From positions 1 to 45,755 of the forward strand of contig JAAYFO010000182.1 in the NCBI GenBank assembly GCA_012728215.1: a stretch of 45,755 bases of DNA, given 5' to 3'. Position 1 is the first letter of the stretch. Each line of letters opens with the position of its first letter. The translations under genes were made by a program, and so were the position numbers. This DNA is from Spirochaetales bacterium (GTDB lineage Bacteria; Spirochaetota; Spirochaetia; Sphaerochaetales; Sphaerochaetaceae). The notes beneath the pieces are model-generated. The model was not told where the DNA came from, made no database searches, and saw only the letters and a program-made list of their open reading frames with translations. This document shows, in pieces, positions 26,026-34,444 of this stretch.

Positions 26026-27393
26026 TCATACAAGCTTCATCAGCTTTGTTGCGGTAGAGAAATAAATAATCAAAGTCAGGGCATCAACAATAGTCGTAAG
26101 AATCGGTCCCGCCATCACGGCAGGGTCCAATCCAATGCGACCAATCACTAGAGGAAGCAAGGCTCCCATCAGTTTGGAAATAATGACTGCCATGAAAAGT
26201 GACGAGCATACTGACAAGGCAACCATAAGTGAAACCTTGTCTATCAGCATCAGTTTCGCAAAATTGAACAGAATAAGACAAAGACCACAGAGAATGGCAA
26301 CACATAATTCCTTCCACAGGACCTTGAAAACGTCACAGAATTTCAGTTCTCCCAAGGCTATGCCTCGGACGACAGTCACCGAAGCCTGAGAACCTGAGTT
26401 TCCAGCAGTATCCATCAGCATTGGAATGAATGCAGTCAGTATCACACAGGAAGAAAGAGCACTCTCAAAGGCAGTGATCACCTTTGCTGTGAAAGTGGCA
26501 CCAATCATCAGTACAAGCAACCATGGAATCCTGACTCTCCAAATTCTCCAGACCGATGTCCTCAGATAAGGCTTCACACTCTCCGAAGGGATGATAGCCG
26601 CCATCTTCTGAATATCTTCAGTCGCTTCTTCCTGCACGACATCCAATACATCGTCGACTGTGACAATGCCCATCAGATGATTCTGACCATCCACAACTGG
26701 AATAACAGTCAGATCGTATTTCCCAAAGGTGATGGAAACCGCTTCCTTGTCATCGTTCACGTTGACAGAAATCGGCATGCTGTCCATTATGGACATCACG
26801 CTTTGACGGTCATCCGGAGCAGTGATGAGACTTCTCAGTCCCACCACCCCCAAAAGGTGTCTGGAAGAATCGGTTACGTAGCACACGTTGACGGTTTCCT
26901 TTCCCAGACCGGCAACCCTGATGTAATCAACCGCATCCTTGATACTCTGATTCGGCCTGAATGAAATGAACGAGGTGTTCATCAGGCCTCCAATGCTATC
27001 GATGTCGTAGCTCATCAGAAGACCCAACTGCGACGCCTTGTCAGGAGCAAGCAACATCCTGACCCGGGTCTGCTCTGATTCATCAAGAGCCTTTACCAGG
27101 TCTATCAAATCGTCAATATACAGTGAATCCAGAAGCGTGGAGAGGTTTGAATCGCTCATCTTCTCCACCACATCCACCTGACGCTCATCATCAAGTTCTA
27201 CAAAAAGCAATCCTTGATTGCCTACAGGGATTGTCTTGAATACATCAAAAAGCTGTTTTCTGGAAACTTCATTCAAAAAGATTCCTGCATCTGCCGGATT
27301 CATTGACAGAAGCAAGTCTGAAATGACGTTGAATCTTCTTTTGGCCAGAAGATCGGAAAGAACCTTCTGCAAGGTCTTGTCTATCTGTTTCAT
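26026..27393 (-). CDS. mgtE: Magnesium transporter MgtE
   Basis: 455 residues with the full MgtE layout. The N domain of Asp/Glu-rich helices (about 1-130) and two CBS motifs (about 135-255, for example LTVIPVVDGQNHLMGIVTVD) form the Mg2+ sensor. A plug helix leads to five membrane helices with MDTAGNSGSQASVTVVRGIA and GLDPAVMAGPILTTIVDAL, which form the pore. It imports Mg2+ and closes when cytosolic Mg2+ fills the N/CBS sites. GGAGG lies six bases before ATG. The leader between its promoter and start is about 200 bases and holds a short ORF and hairpins (separate entries). This is a strong hint of RNA- or translation-level control in addition to the protein gate. Confidence 0.95.
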   Translation of the reverse strand: MKQIDKTLQKVLSDLLAKRRFNVISDLLLSMNPADAGIFLNEVSRKQLFDVFKTIPVGNQGLLFVELDDERQVDVVEKMSDSNLSTLLDSLYIDDLIDLVKALDESEQTRVRMLLAPDKASQLGLLMSYDIDSIGGLMNTSFISFRPNQSIKDAVDYIRVAGLGKETVNVCYVTDSSRHLLGVVGLRSLITAPDDRQSVMSIMDSMPISVNVNDDKEAVSITFGKYDLTVIPVVDGQNHLMGIVTVDDVLDVVQEEATEDIQKMAAIIPSESVKPYLRTSVWRIWRVRIPWLLVLMIGATFTAKVITAFESALSSCVILTAFIPMLMDTAGNSGSQASVTVVRGIALGELKFCDVFKVLWKELCVAILCGLCLILFNFAKLMLIDKVSLMVALSVCSSLFMAVIISKLMGALLPLVIGRIGLDPAVMAGPILTTIVDALTLIIYFSTATKLMKLV

Positions 27394-27409
27394 TTTTTTC
27401 CTCCAATCT

Positions 27410-27429
27410 CCGCATGCAGATTCATGCGG
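27410..27429 (-). promoter_or_regulatory. Hairpin immediately upstream of the mgtE ribosome site
   Basis: On the RNA, CCGCATG, a six-base loop, CATGCGG (seven perfect pairs), ending five bases before GGAGG of mgtE. No T-run follows, so it is not a terminator. It sits where it could affect ribosome access or act as the downstream partner of a structural switch. Confidence 0.6.
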
Positions 27430-27439
27430 GCAATCAGAT

Positions 27440-27497
27440 GAAACACTGTCTGAACCCAGATACCGATCTATAAGAGGAATCTGCAGAACAGTGTTTC
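27440..27497 (-). promoter_or_regulatory. Long hairpin overlapping the end of the mgtE upstream ORF
   Basis: Outer stem GAAACACTGT / ACAGTGTTTC (10 perfect pairs; 27488-27497 with 27440-27449) and inner stem CAGATTCC / GGTATCTG (one mismatch; 27476-27483 with 27457-27464). Both 5' arms are codons of the 27-codon upstream ORF; both 3' arms follow its stop. A ribosome finishing that ORF would therefore keep this hairpin open, the logic of leader-peptide attenuation. Confidence 0.65.
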
Positions 27498-27551
27498 GTC
27501 AGTACTGAAATTCATGCAACCGCAAGTACAACTACCAGGGTCAGTATCCAT
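27468..27551 (-). CDS. 27-residue Cys-rich upstream ORF in the mgtE leader
   Basis: Not in the ORF track. ATG 27551 is preceded by TTGGAGG at seven bases, as good as any ribosome site in the window. The peptide begins MDTDPGSCTCGCMNFS, ends LFCRFLL, and stops at TAG 27468. It has four Cys, a CTCGC run and three Asp. It lies about 40 bases downstream of the predicted transcription start and 74 bases before mgtE, in the same direction. Its last ten codons form the left half of a long hairpin. A regulatory leader peptide is the best reading; a stand-alone small metal-binding peptide is the alternative. No known leader peptide is recognised. Confidence 0.5.
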   Translation of the reverse strand: MDTDPGSCTCGCMNFSTDETLFCRFLL

Positions 27552-27572
27552 TCTGCAACCTCCAATATAAGA

Positions 27573-27594
27573 TGAAGTGGCTCCGCCACCTTCA
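27573..27594 (-). promoter_or_regulatory. 5'-end hairpin of the mgtE transcript
   Basis: On the RNA, TGAAGGTGG, loop CGGAG, CCACTTCA, with one bulged G. It would form at the very 5' end of the predicted mgtE mRNA, where it could protect the transcript or be part of a sensor. Confidence 0.45.
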
Positions 27595-27597
27595 TAT

Positions 27598-27626
27598 TAT
27601 TTAGCATCATAACCCAAACATGTCAA
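27598..27626 (-). promoter_or_regulatory. mgtE: mgtE promoter
   Basis: Minus strand: perfect TTGACA, 17 bases, TAAATA. This puts the start near 27591 and gives mgtE a leader of about 200 bases. Confidence 0.65.
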
Positions 27627-27744
27627 CCAAAATCCATATATGACCTTTTATTTCCAACGATTAACGGAATAATCGTCTCATTTCAATAGTATTTTTTTCC
27701 ATTCAATGATTTAATTATTGCATTACAATATGCAGGACTCTTTC

Positions 27745-29001
27745 ATGGACAGAATACTATCAGAAGAAAGGCGTTTCGACCTTACAGAGAAACCAAGACA
27801 CATCAGATGGTTTCTCAAGCCACTGACATGGATTTTTTCCTACCCGACAGTCTGGGTACACCATGTGAAGATATGCCGCGATGAAGGAGTCAGGAAATTA
27901 AAGCCTCCATTCATTCTTCTTTGCAATCACAATGCCTTTCAGGATTTCAAAGTCGCTACCGCCGCTGTCTTCCCACATGCTCCGAACTACGTCATTGCCA
28001 TAGATGGTTATCTCAAGCGCGAATGGCTGATCAAGAACATCGGATCAATCTGCAAGAGGAAGTTCACAAATGACATCAGCCTTGTGCGAAACATGAAGCA
28101 TGCACTATCATCAAAGGGAATCATCGGTCTATACCCGGAAGCAAGATATTCCCTATGTGGAACAAATGCCATTCTGCCTCGTTCCCTTGGCAAGCTTATA
28201 AAGTATCTCAACGTTCCAGTTGCCACTCTTCTATGCCATGGACACCATATCAATTCCCCCTACTGGGCACTTGGAGACAGGAAGGTCCATACAACCGCTG
28301 ATTATTCGGTTCTCTTCACCAAGGAACAGGTATCATCGCTTTCGATCGATGAAATCAATGGAAGAATCAAAGAAGTGTTTCACTACGACGACTTCGCATG
28401 GCAAAGAGACAACAAGGTTTCCGTTAAGTATCCCAAAAGGGCAGAAGGACTTCATAAGGTTCTCTATCAATGTCCAGCATGCAAGACAGAATATGAAATG
28501 GAAAGCAGTGAATCAGAACTGATCTGCAGGCATTGCGGCAAGAAATGGCAGATGACGGAATTCGGCGAGCTTAAGGCTGAAGACGGGCAAGACATCTTCA
28601 CACACATCCCCTCCTGGTACGAATGGGAAAGAAAGCAGGTTGCAAAGCAAATATCCGAAGGAACTTACCACTTCGAGAAGCAAAGCACGATCATGGCTCT
28701 GCCGAATCCTGACAGATTCATACCGATGGGTAAATGCATCCTGAAACACGACATGAAAGGCTTTCACGTGAATGGAACATACAGAAACCAGCCGTATTGC
28801 ATCGATATCGAGGCAGAAGGACAATACTCAGTGCACATTGAGTATGACTATCTTGGCAAATATGGAGATCTTGTAGACCTCAACACTCTGAATGACACAT
28901 TCTACATCATGCCAGAAGGAACTGACTTCTCGGTCACAAAGCTGTCGCTTGCAACCGAGGAACTATTCAAATATTACGAGGCTCAGCAAGGCAGGACATG
29001 A
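27745..29001 (+). CDS. PlsC-type acyltransferase with zinc ribbon, paralogue 2
   Basis: 418 residues from ATG 27745, chosen because AGGA is seven bases upstream; the track's TTG at 27718 and the ATG at 27730 have no site. The layout is that of the copies at 20877 and 42168. The HX4D motif is NHNAFQD, but the second motif reads YPEARYSLCG, lacking the Gly-Thr of PEGTR. The zinc ribbon follows RAEGLHKVLYQCPACK with CRHCG as second pair. Then comes SWYEWERKQV, a beta-rich domain, and SLATEELFKYYE at the end. It probably modifies a lipid or lysolipid at the inner membrane; the altered motif suggests a different acceptor. It is divergent from mgtE. Its 3' end overlaps the ATPase gene on the other strand by 19 bases. 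Confidence 0.8.
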   Translation: MDRILSEERRFDLTEKPRHIRWFLKPLTWIFSYPTVWVHHVKICRDEGVRKLKPPFILLCNHNAFQDFKVATAAVFPHAPNYVIAIDGYLKREWLIKNIGSICKRKFTNDISLVRNMKHALSSKGIIGLYPEARYSLCGTNAILPRSLGKLIKYLNVPVATLLCHGHHINSPYWALGDRKVHTTADYSVLFTKEQVSSLSIDEINGRIKEVFHYDDFAWQRDNKVSVKYPKRAEGLHKVLYQCPACKTEYEMESSESELICRHCGKKWQMTEFGELKAEDGQDIFTHIPSWYEWERKQVAKQISEGTYHFEKQSTIMALPNPDRFIPMGKCILKHDMKGFHVNGTYRNQPYCIDIEAEGQYSVHIEYDYLGKYGDLVDLNTLNDTFYIMPEGTDFSVTKLSLATEELFKYYEAQQGRT

Positions 29002-30065
29002 ACCGAAGCAGGATCGAAATCCAATCTGCATTGGTCCCCGACCTTGTAGATCTTCTTGTTCTTTGGATTATATTCCTCCAGCCTCACAAGTGAATCGCCA
29101 ACCATCACATGATAATTCTGGTATGAACCCATGAAGCATGAAAGCACAACCTTGCATGAAACTCCCTTGTCATCAGAAAGACAAGAAGCTTCAGGTCTGA
29201 GCACAGCAGTATACTGCCTGCCTTCTTCCATTCCCTCATGATATTCAACCTTGAACCGCTGACCATTGAGTTCCATTATCGCCAGGTTACCTTCAATGCC
29301 CTTCATCGTTCCTCTAAGGAAGTTGGCTTCGCCGATGAAATCCGCAACAAACTCATTCACTGGATTATAATATATCTGATGAGGAGTACCCATCTGAGCA
29401 ACGACGCCCTTGTCCATTATGATGATATTGTCCGAGATAGCCATGGCTTCACTCTGATCATGGGTGACATAGATTGCTGTGATTCCAACCTCCTGCTGAA
29501 TTCTGCGGATCTCGGTTCTCATCTGAACTCTCAGCTTTGCATCAAGGTTTGAAAGCGGTTCATCAAACAACAGAACCGATGGCTCAATCACCAAGGCCCT
29601 TGCCAGTGCGACACGCTGCTGCTGTCCACCGGAAAGCTGGTTGGTCATACGGGTCTCCATTCCTGTCAGTTCGACAAGATCAAGAATCTTCAAGACACGG
29701 TCGCGGATTTCTTCCTTTGGAAGCTTTCTCAGCTTCAGACCATATGCGACATTGTCGAAGATATTGTAATGGGGAAGCAAGGCATAGCTTTGAAACACCA
29801 TGGCAGTATCACGCTTGTTAGGCGTCAGAGAATTTATAGGTTCATCTCCCAGATATATCTCACCTTCGTCAGGGCTCTCGAAGCCGGCAATCATTCTAAG
29901 AGTCGTGGTCTTTCCACAGCCGGAAGGGCCAAGCAATGTCACGAATGTACCAGGATCGATTGTGATGGAGGTATCCTTCACTGCATAGAAGTCATTCTTT
30001 GTCTTTGGATCTGTGTATATCTTCGAAATATGCTCCAACCGAACGCCTTTCTTTATCTTTTCCAT
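28983..30065 (-). CDS. ABC importer ATPase, FbpC/PotA type
   Basis: 360 residues. Energises the importer encoded upstream. Walker A LLGPSGCGKTTTLRMIAG, Q-loop VFQSYALLPHYN, signature LSGGQQQRVALARAL, Walker B VLLFDEPLSNLD, H-loop YVTHDQSEAMA. Residues from about 245 form a TOBE-type regulatory domain, as in iron, spermidine, phosphonate and sugar importers. Its ATG overlaps the permease stop (TAATG). With a fused double permease and an AfuA/FbpA-like binding protein, a ferric-iron substrate is the best guess. Overlaps the end of paralogue 2 acyltransferase by 19 bases on the opposite strand, with no terminator between. Confidence 0.92.
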   Translation of the reverse strand: MEKIKKGVRLEHISKIYTDPKTKNDFYAVKDTSITIDPGTFVTLLGPSGCGKTTTLRMIAGFESPDEGEIYLGDEPINSLTPNKRDTAMVFQSYALLPHYNIFDNVAYGLKLRKLPKEEIRDRVLKILDLVELTGMETRMTNQLSGGQQQRVALARALVIEPSVLLFDEPLSNLDAKLRVQMRTEIRRIQQEVGITAIYVTHDQSEAMAISDNIIIMDKGVVAQMGTPHQIYYNPVNEFVADFIGEANFLRGTMKGIEGNLAIMELNGQRFKVEYHEGMEEGRQYTAVLRPEASCLSDDKGVSCKVVLSCFMGSYQNYHVMVGDSLVRLEEYNPKNKKIYKVGDQCRLDFDPASVHVLPC

Positions 30066-31780
30066 TATTCAGCCTCCTTGAATTTTCTGCTTGTGCCAAA
30101 GTACTTGATGAACAGATTCATCAGAAGCACAGCACCATAGGTGATGAGTATCAGTATCGACGCAAAGGCACATGCCAGCCCGAACGACCCCTTTTCTGCA
30201 AACTCATTGATTTGAACAGTGATGAGCAGATACTGAGGAGTGACGAGCAGGATTATTGCGGATATTGCAGTTATGCTTCGGACAAACGCCGTGACAAGTC
30301 CACTTAGGAATGAATCCTTGATGAGAGGCAGTGTCACTGTGGTGAATACCCTGAAGCTGTCCGCTCCCATATCATAGGCGGATTCCTCTATAGACTTGTC
30401 AATCTGCCGCAATGCGGCTATACCGCTTCTGGTTCCTGTGGGAAGAGATCTGATGATGAATACGATGATCAGAATCGCACCAGTGCCGTACAGCCCCTGA
30501 AGCAGTCCTGTGTGGAAGAGCCCTCCACTGAAACCCCGAATGTATCCAACACCAAGTACTGTGCCTGGCACAGCCATCGCAAGCATTGAGACAGCCTCGA
30601 TGAATGCCTTTGAACGGAACTTCCGCTTCACGACCAGATACGAGATTATCATGGAAAGCAAAGCCGTTATCGGAGCTGCAATCAAGGAAAGCATGAATGA
30701 ATCCTTGAACGCCTTGAATCCGTTGTACCGAGTGAATACCAGCTTGAACCACTTCCCCGTGAGTGGGAAGAACTTGAATCCCCAAGTTGGAAACAATGCT
30801 CCGATCGGAACACAGATATACATCATCACGACAAACAATGCTCCCAAGGAACAAAGAGTCGTAAGAGGAATCCTCACGCTCTTGTCTTCGATAAGCATTC
30901 TTCCTCTGGAAGCCTTTCCTGTCAAAGTAGCAGTGGACCTGGCTTCCAGAACATATTTCTGGACTATGAACATGGCCAATGTTATGCATAGCAGCACAAC
31001 GGCCATTGCAGCGGCGCCAGCCTTGTCATAAGCACCGGTTATCTGAAGATAGATAGTGGTCGCAAGTGTGTCGTAGTTGCCTCCAATGATCATCGGGTTT
31101 GCAAAATCAGCTATCGACTCGATGAAAGTCACAAGGAATGCATTTCCTATTCCAGGCAGAAGCAATGGGAAGGTCACACTGGTGAACACCTTGAAACGGC
31201 TTGCTCCCATATCTCGTGCGGCTTCCTCAAGTGATGGATCAATGTTCTTCAGAAGTCCCTTGAACATCATGTAGCATACCGGGAAGAACGTCAGCGACTG
31301 CACAACCACAATCCCCCAGAATCCATAGACGCTATTGTCATATATCTTGAGAAGGTACCTGGTGATTATTCCAGCCTTTCCAAAGAGCATTATCATCGAA
31401 AGGGAAAGAACGAATGGAGGGGAGACTACAGGAAGCATTGACACAACCTTGAAAAGCCCACCTGCGAATCTGTTCATTTTCACATATACTTCCACATATG
31501 CGAACAGCAACCCTACTGCGGTAGCGATGATACCTACCATGAATCCGACTTTCAGAGTATTGGTGATGGCAGTCGTAAAGGTCGGGATCTTGAATATTCG
31601 TGAAAAGACCGAAAAAGATAATCCGCCACCATCGCCTATGAAACTATCAACGAGAAGTATGGCAAGCGGATATAGAATGAAAAGCGAAAGAAAAGTGATC
31701 AGCAGCACAATCGTTGTGACCATCACTGGATCTGCCATCAGTTTCTTCTTGTCAAGCGCGGCTCCTTGCCCTTTTGCCAT
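30065..31780 (-). CDS. Fused double-domain ABC permease, FbpB/ThiP type
   Basis: 571 residues with two permease halves of about six helices each in one chain. Each half shows the EAA loop that docks on the ATPase: LEEAARDMGASRFKVFTSV in the first and EESAYDMGADSFRVFTTV in the second. This one-chain architecture is typical of ferric (FbpB), thiamine (ThiP) and phosphonate importers. It lies between binding protein and ATPase genes. A hairpin separates it from the binding protein gene. Start ATG at 31780, shortly after AGGAGG on the minus strand. Confidence 0.92.
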   Translation of the reverse strand: MAKGQGAALDKKKLMADPVMVTTIVLLITFLSLFILYPLAILLVDSFIGDGGGLSFSVFSRIFKIPTFTTAITNTLKVGFMVGIIATAVGLLFAYVEVYVKMNRFAGGLFKVVSMLPVVSPPFVLSLSMIMLFGKAGIITRYLLKIYDNSVYGFWGIVVVQSLTFFPVCYMMFKGLLKNIDPSLEEAARDMGASRFKVFTSVTFPLLLPGIGNAFLVTFIESIADFANPMIIGGNYDTLATTIYLQITGAYDKAGAAAMAVVLLCITLAMFIVQKYVLEARSTATLTGKASRGRMLIEDKSVRIPLTTLCSLGALFVVMMYICVPIGALFPTWGFKFFPLTGKWFKLVFTRYNGFKAFKDSFMLSLIAAPITALLSMIISYLVVKRKFRSKAFIEAVSMLAMAVPGTVLGVGYIRGFSGGLFHTGLLQGLYGTGAILIIVFIIRSLPTGTRSGIAALRQIDKSIEESAYDMGADSFRVFTTVTLPLIKDSFLSGLVTAFVRSITAISAIILLVTPQYLLITVQINEFAEKGSFGLACAFASILILITYGAVLLMNLFIKYFGTSRKFKEAE

Positions 31781-31801
31781 TTACTTCCTCCTGAAACAAA
31801 C

Positions 31802-31830
31802 TAGGATGGCGGCAAATTGTCGCCATCCTA
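31802..31830 (-). terminator. Intra-operon hairpin between binding-protein and permease genes
   Basis: TAGGATGGCG and CGCCATCCTA (ten perfect pairs, nine-base loop) with AGTTTGTTTC after it on the minus strand. The T-run is weak, so partial termination or mRNA 3'-end protection is likely, giving more binding protein than permease. Confidence 0.6.
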
Positions 31831-31855
31831 ATAATCTGTGAAAACAAAGTCTAGG

Positions 31856-32983
31856 TTATTTCACCTGGAATCTTGTTGTATCTCCTGTGGCCGCACCTGC
31901 ATTGGCAAGAGCCGTCATCACTTCGCCGACGTACATCTTGATGTTCTTTGTTGCATCATCGAAGTCATAGTCGATTACATTGTTTGGATCCAGACCGAAG
32001 TCATAGGCAACCTGTGGCTGCTCGGCATTGTCCAGAACGAGGAACTGATACGAACCATTCTCCTTGGCGATGTTCACGCATTCCGGGCTGAGTGCAAACT
32101 CAATCCAGAGCTTGGCTGCGTTCAGATGCTTTGCACCCTTGAACATTGCCGTGGCTCCGATTTCACATGTGGTTCCGCTGGAAGGAATGCAAAGTCCGAT
32201 ATTTGTATATCCATTGTCAACAATCTGTGTGATGACATCATGAAGGAATCCCAGTCCGATGACACACTCGCCTGTTCCGACGTTCTTTGACGGGCCGGAA
32301 CCGGACTTTGTGTAGACTTCGATGTTCTTGTCAAGGTCAACAAGGAACTTGATGCCTTCATCATGACCATATTTCTGAATGACTGTGTTGATGATGAGCT
32401 TGGCTGTTCCAGCTGTATTATAGTTGGAAGTCCAGATGAGTCCCTTGTATTCAGGCTTGAGCAGATCAGGGAAATCCTTCGGAGCTTCAAGTCCGAGTCT
32501 CTTCAGTTCATCTACGTTGTACATGATTCCCAGGATACCGGTGTAGATTCCGTACCAGAGATTGTCCTTGTGCTTGTAGACCGGAGCAAGAAGATGCACG
32601 GCATTCGCTGCATCATATCTTTGCAGGAATCCTTCGGCAGCCAGTACATTGTACGGGTCTGTCGTGCCGCCAAACCAGACGTCAGCAGAAGGATTGCCCT
32701 TTTCTTCCTCAATCTTAGCCTGAACTTCACCAGTGGAAAGACGCTGATAACTTGTGTCAATATTGAACATTGATTCGAACTTTTCACAAGCAGCGGCAAG
32801 GTATTCCTCCTCGCATGAGCCATAAACGATCAGTTCTCCGTCTTTCTTGGCAGCTTCGATAAGCTTGGAATCAAATCCTTCCACACCCTTGATAGCTCCG
32901 CTGGTCTCTTCAGCTTCAGCCTGAGCAAATACTCCTGTGCATGCAAGTGCAACAACCAAAAGCAATACTGTAAGTTTTTTCAT
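31856..32983 (-). CDS. Periplasmic binding protein of the ferric-type ABC importer
   Basis: 375 residues with a signal peptide ending around GVFAQAEAEE. The mature part resembles AfuA/FbpA type (cluster D) proteins: GELIVYGSCEEEYLAAACEK, then ADVWFGGTTDPYNVLAAEGF, GIMYNVDEL and an SGSGPSKNVGTGE loop. The substrate could be Fe3+ or another small anion/cation complex; the paired Tyr of FbpA is not clearly present, so the ion is not certain. GGAGG precedes ATG by five bases. A good promoter lies 35-60 bases further upstream, and it heads the three-gene importer operon. Confidence 0.88.
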   Translation of the reverse strand: MKKLTVLLLVVALACTGVFAQAEAEETSGAIKGVEGFDSKLIEAAKKDGELIVYGSCEEEYLAAACEKFESMFNIDTSYQRLSTGEVQAKIEEEKGNPSADVWFGGTTDPYNVLAAEGFLQRYDAANAVHLLAPVYKHKDNLWYGIYTGILGIMYNVDELKRLGLEAPKDFPDLLKPEYKGLIWTSNYNTAGTAKLIINTVIQKYGHDEGIKFLVDLDKNIEVYTKSGSGPSKNVGTGECVIGLGFLHDVITQIVDNGYTNIGLCIPSSGTTCEIGATAMFKGAKHLNAAKLWIEFALSPECVNIAKENGSYQFLVLDNAEQPQVAYDFGLDPNNVIDYDFDDATKNIKMYVGEVMTALANAGAATGDTTRFQVK

Positions 32984-33019
32984 TTGTACCTCCGGATGAC
33001 ATAATTCATCACGGAAATC

Positions 33020-33048
33020 ATTATCCCACCAAAATTCAGATTGAACAA
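33020..33048 (-). promoter_or_regulatory. Promoter of the ferric-type importer operon
   Basis: Minus strand: TTGTTC, 17 bases, GATAAT, preceded by TGG as an extended -10. No clear Fur-type 19-base palindrome is seen over it. Confidence 0.6.
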
Positions 33049-33102
33049 GAAAAACTTTTTACATATCAATATTTTACCAGCAAACGCAAGAAAACACCAT
33101 TA

Positions 33103-34421
33103 TCAGAATGCTCCAGGAACAGCTTCGGCAGGAATCAGGCTGCTATACTCATGGTTCTGAACCTTGTCATGAAATTCCCTTGATGCATCTGATAGAAGTG
33201 ATGAGTCACTTATCAGATCCAAGGCTGTTGATGCAATCGTCAGTGCACCGACATGCATTCCCCTGTGTGCAATGGAAGACTTTCCCTGTGCCGTGGCCTG
33301 CCAGCTATGAAGTCCGGTACCTGCCGCAAGACAGTTAATCGTCATGCATGAAGAAGGAACGCAGCGGCTTACATCACCAAAGTCAGTAGAGGCTGAAGGC
33401 TGGCGGTCCAAGGTGCAGTCCAGACTTCCATCTATTCCTTCAGAAGAAAACATTTGTGCATACTCCAGCTCCCTGTTAGAATACTCAAGAGGAAAAAACC
33501 TGCTGGCATTTTCAATCATCAACCGATCCAGAACACTATTGGAAACAATATCGGAATATGCACTCACAACCTTGAATTCAACCTTGGTTCCCGTCATCAG
33601 TGCAGCGCCACGGGCTACGTCCTTCACTCTTTCCATAACCTGCTTGACAACATCCTGTCTGGGGGCTCTTATGGCGTAAATCACCTTGGAATAAGATTGC
33701 ACGACGTTTTCCGGTCCGCCTGCATCCAAAAAGGCATAATGCAGCCTTACCGACGATGGCACATGTTCTCGAAGAAAGTTACATCCTACGTTCATCAGTT
33801 CGGCAGCATCCAGTGCACTTCGTCCAAGATGTGGAAAGCTGGAAGCATGAGCGCTGGTTCCAAAGAACTCAAAAATCATCCTGACGTTGGCCAGCGAGCT
33901 GTTGAACAGGTGACTGCCCAAGCCAGGGTGCCAGCTCACGCTGCATCACAGCCATCAAAGCAACCTGAACGAGCCATGAAGGCCTTGCCTGCACCGCCTT
34001 CCTCGCCTGGGCATCCGTAATAACGCACCGTGCCTCTTTGCGCAAGTTCAGCTACCAGCACTGCGGCTTCCATCGCACCGACACCAAGCAGATGATGTCC
34101 ACATCCATGGCCAGGACCTCCCTTTACAATGGGATTGTGGAACTTGCAGTCCGCATGCTGACTCAATGACGGCAAGGCATCATATTCGCCACAGATGGCA
34201 ATGACAGGATTCCCCGAACCCTTTTCTGCTACAAAAGCAGTAGGCAAACCTCCGATTCCTTCCTTGATAGAGAAACCTGATTCAGCAAGACAATCCTTTA
34301 TCTTCGCCGAAGAACGGTATTCATTGAAACGTGTTTCGGGACAATCCCATATTGAATCACTGATCTGCTCAAACACAGCAGCATTTCTTTTCTGAAGCTC
34401 CAGAAGTTCATTGCTTATCAT
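33103..34421 (-). pseudogene. M20 amidohydrolase (AbgA/AbgB-like), broken by one frameshift
   Basis: Two adjoining frames make one M20 metallo-amidohydrolase. Frame 1 (34421-33936) carries the metal-site half: ICGEYDALPSLSQHADC, GPGHGCGHHLLGVGA and PGEEGGAGKAFMARSG, ending FDGCDAA-stop. Frame 2 (from 33939) continues with SWHPGLG, the lid/dimer domain (SAHASSFPHLGRSALDA) and the final catalytic part to GAF. Relatives read (D/G)CDAALSWHPG at the joint, so one base (probably C in GCGCTGAGC) is missing near 33937. The break makes a GTGA overlap that imitates translational coupling. If functional it would cleave amides such as aminobenzoyl-glutamate or N-acyl amino acids. It lies 23 bases after the SLC13 permease gene, same operon. 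Confidence 0.82.
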
Positions 34422-34444
34422 TCAATCATTTCTCCAAAAGAGCT

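Noticed and set aside
27394-27600. M-box (ykoK) Mg2+ riboswitch upstream of mgtE
   Set aside because: The expected conserved core was not recognisable; instead a leader ORF and unrelated hairpins are seen. A covariance search would settle it.
33103-34421. Two separate coupled amidohydrolase genes
   Set aside because: Neither half is a complete M20 fold and the protein continues exactly across a one-base shift, so one broken gene is simpler.
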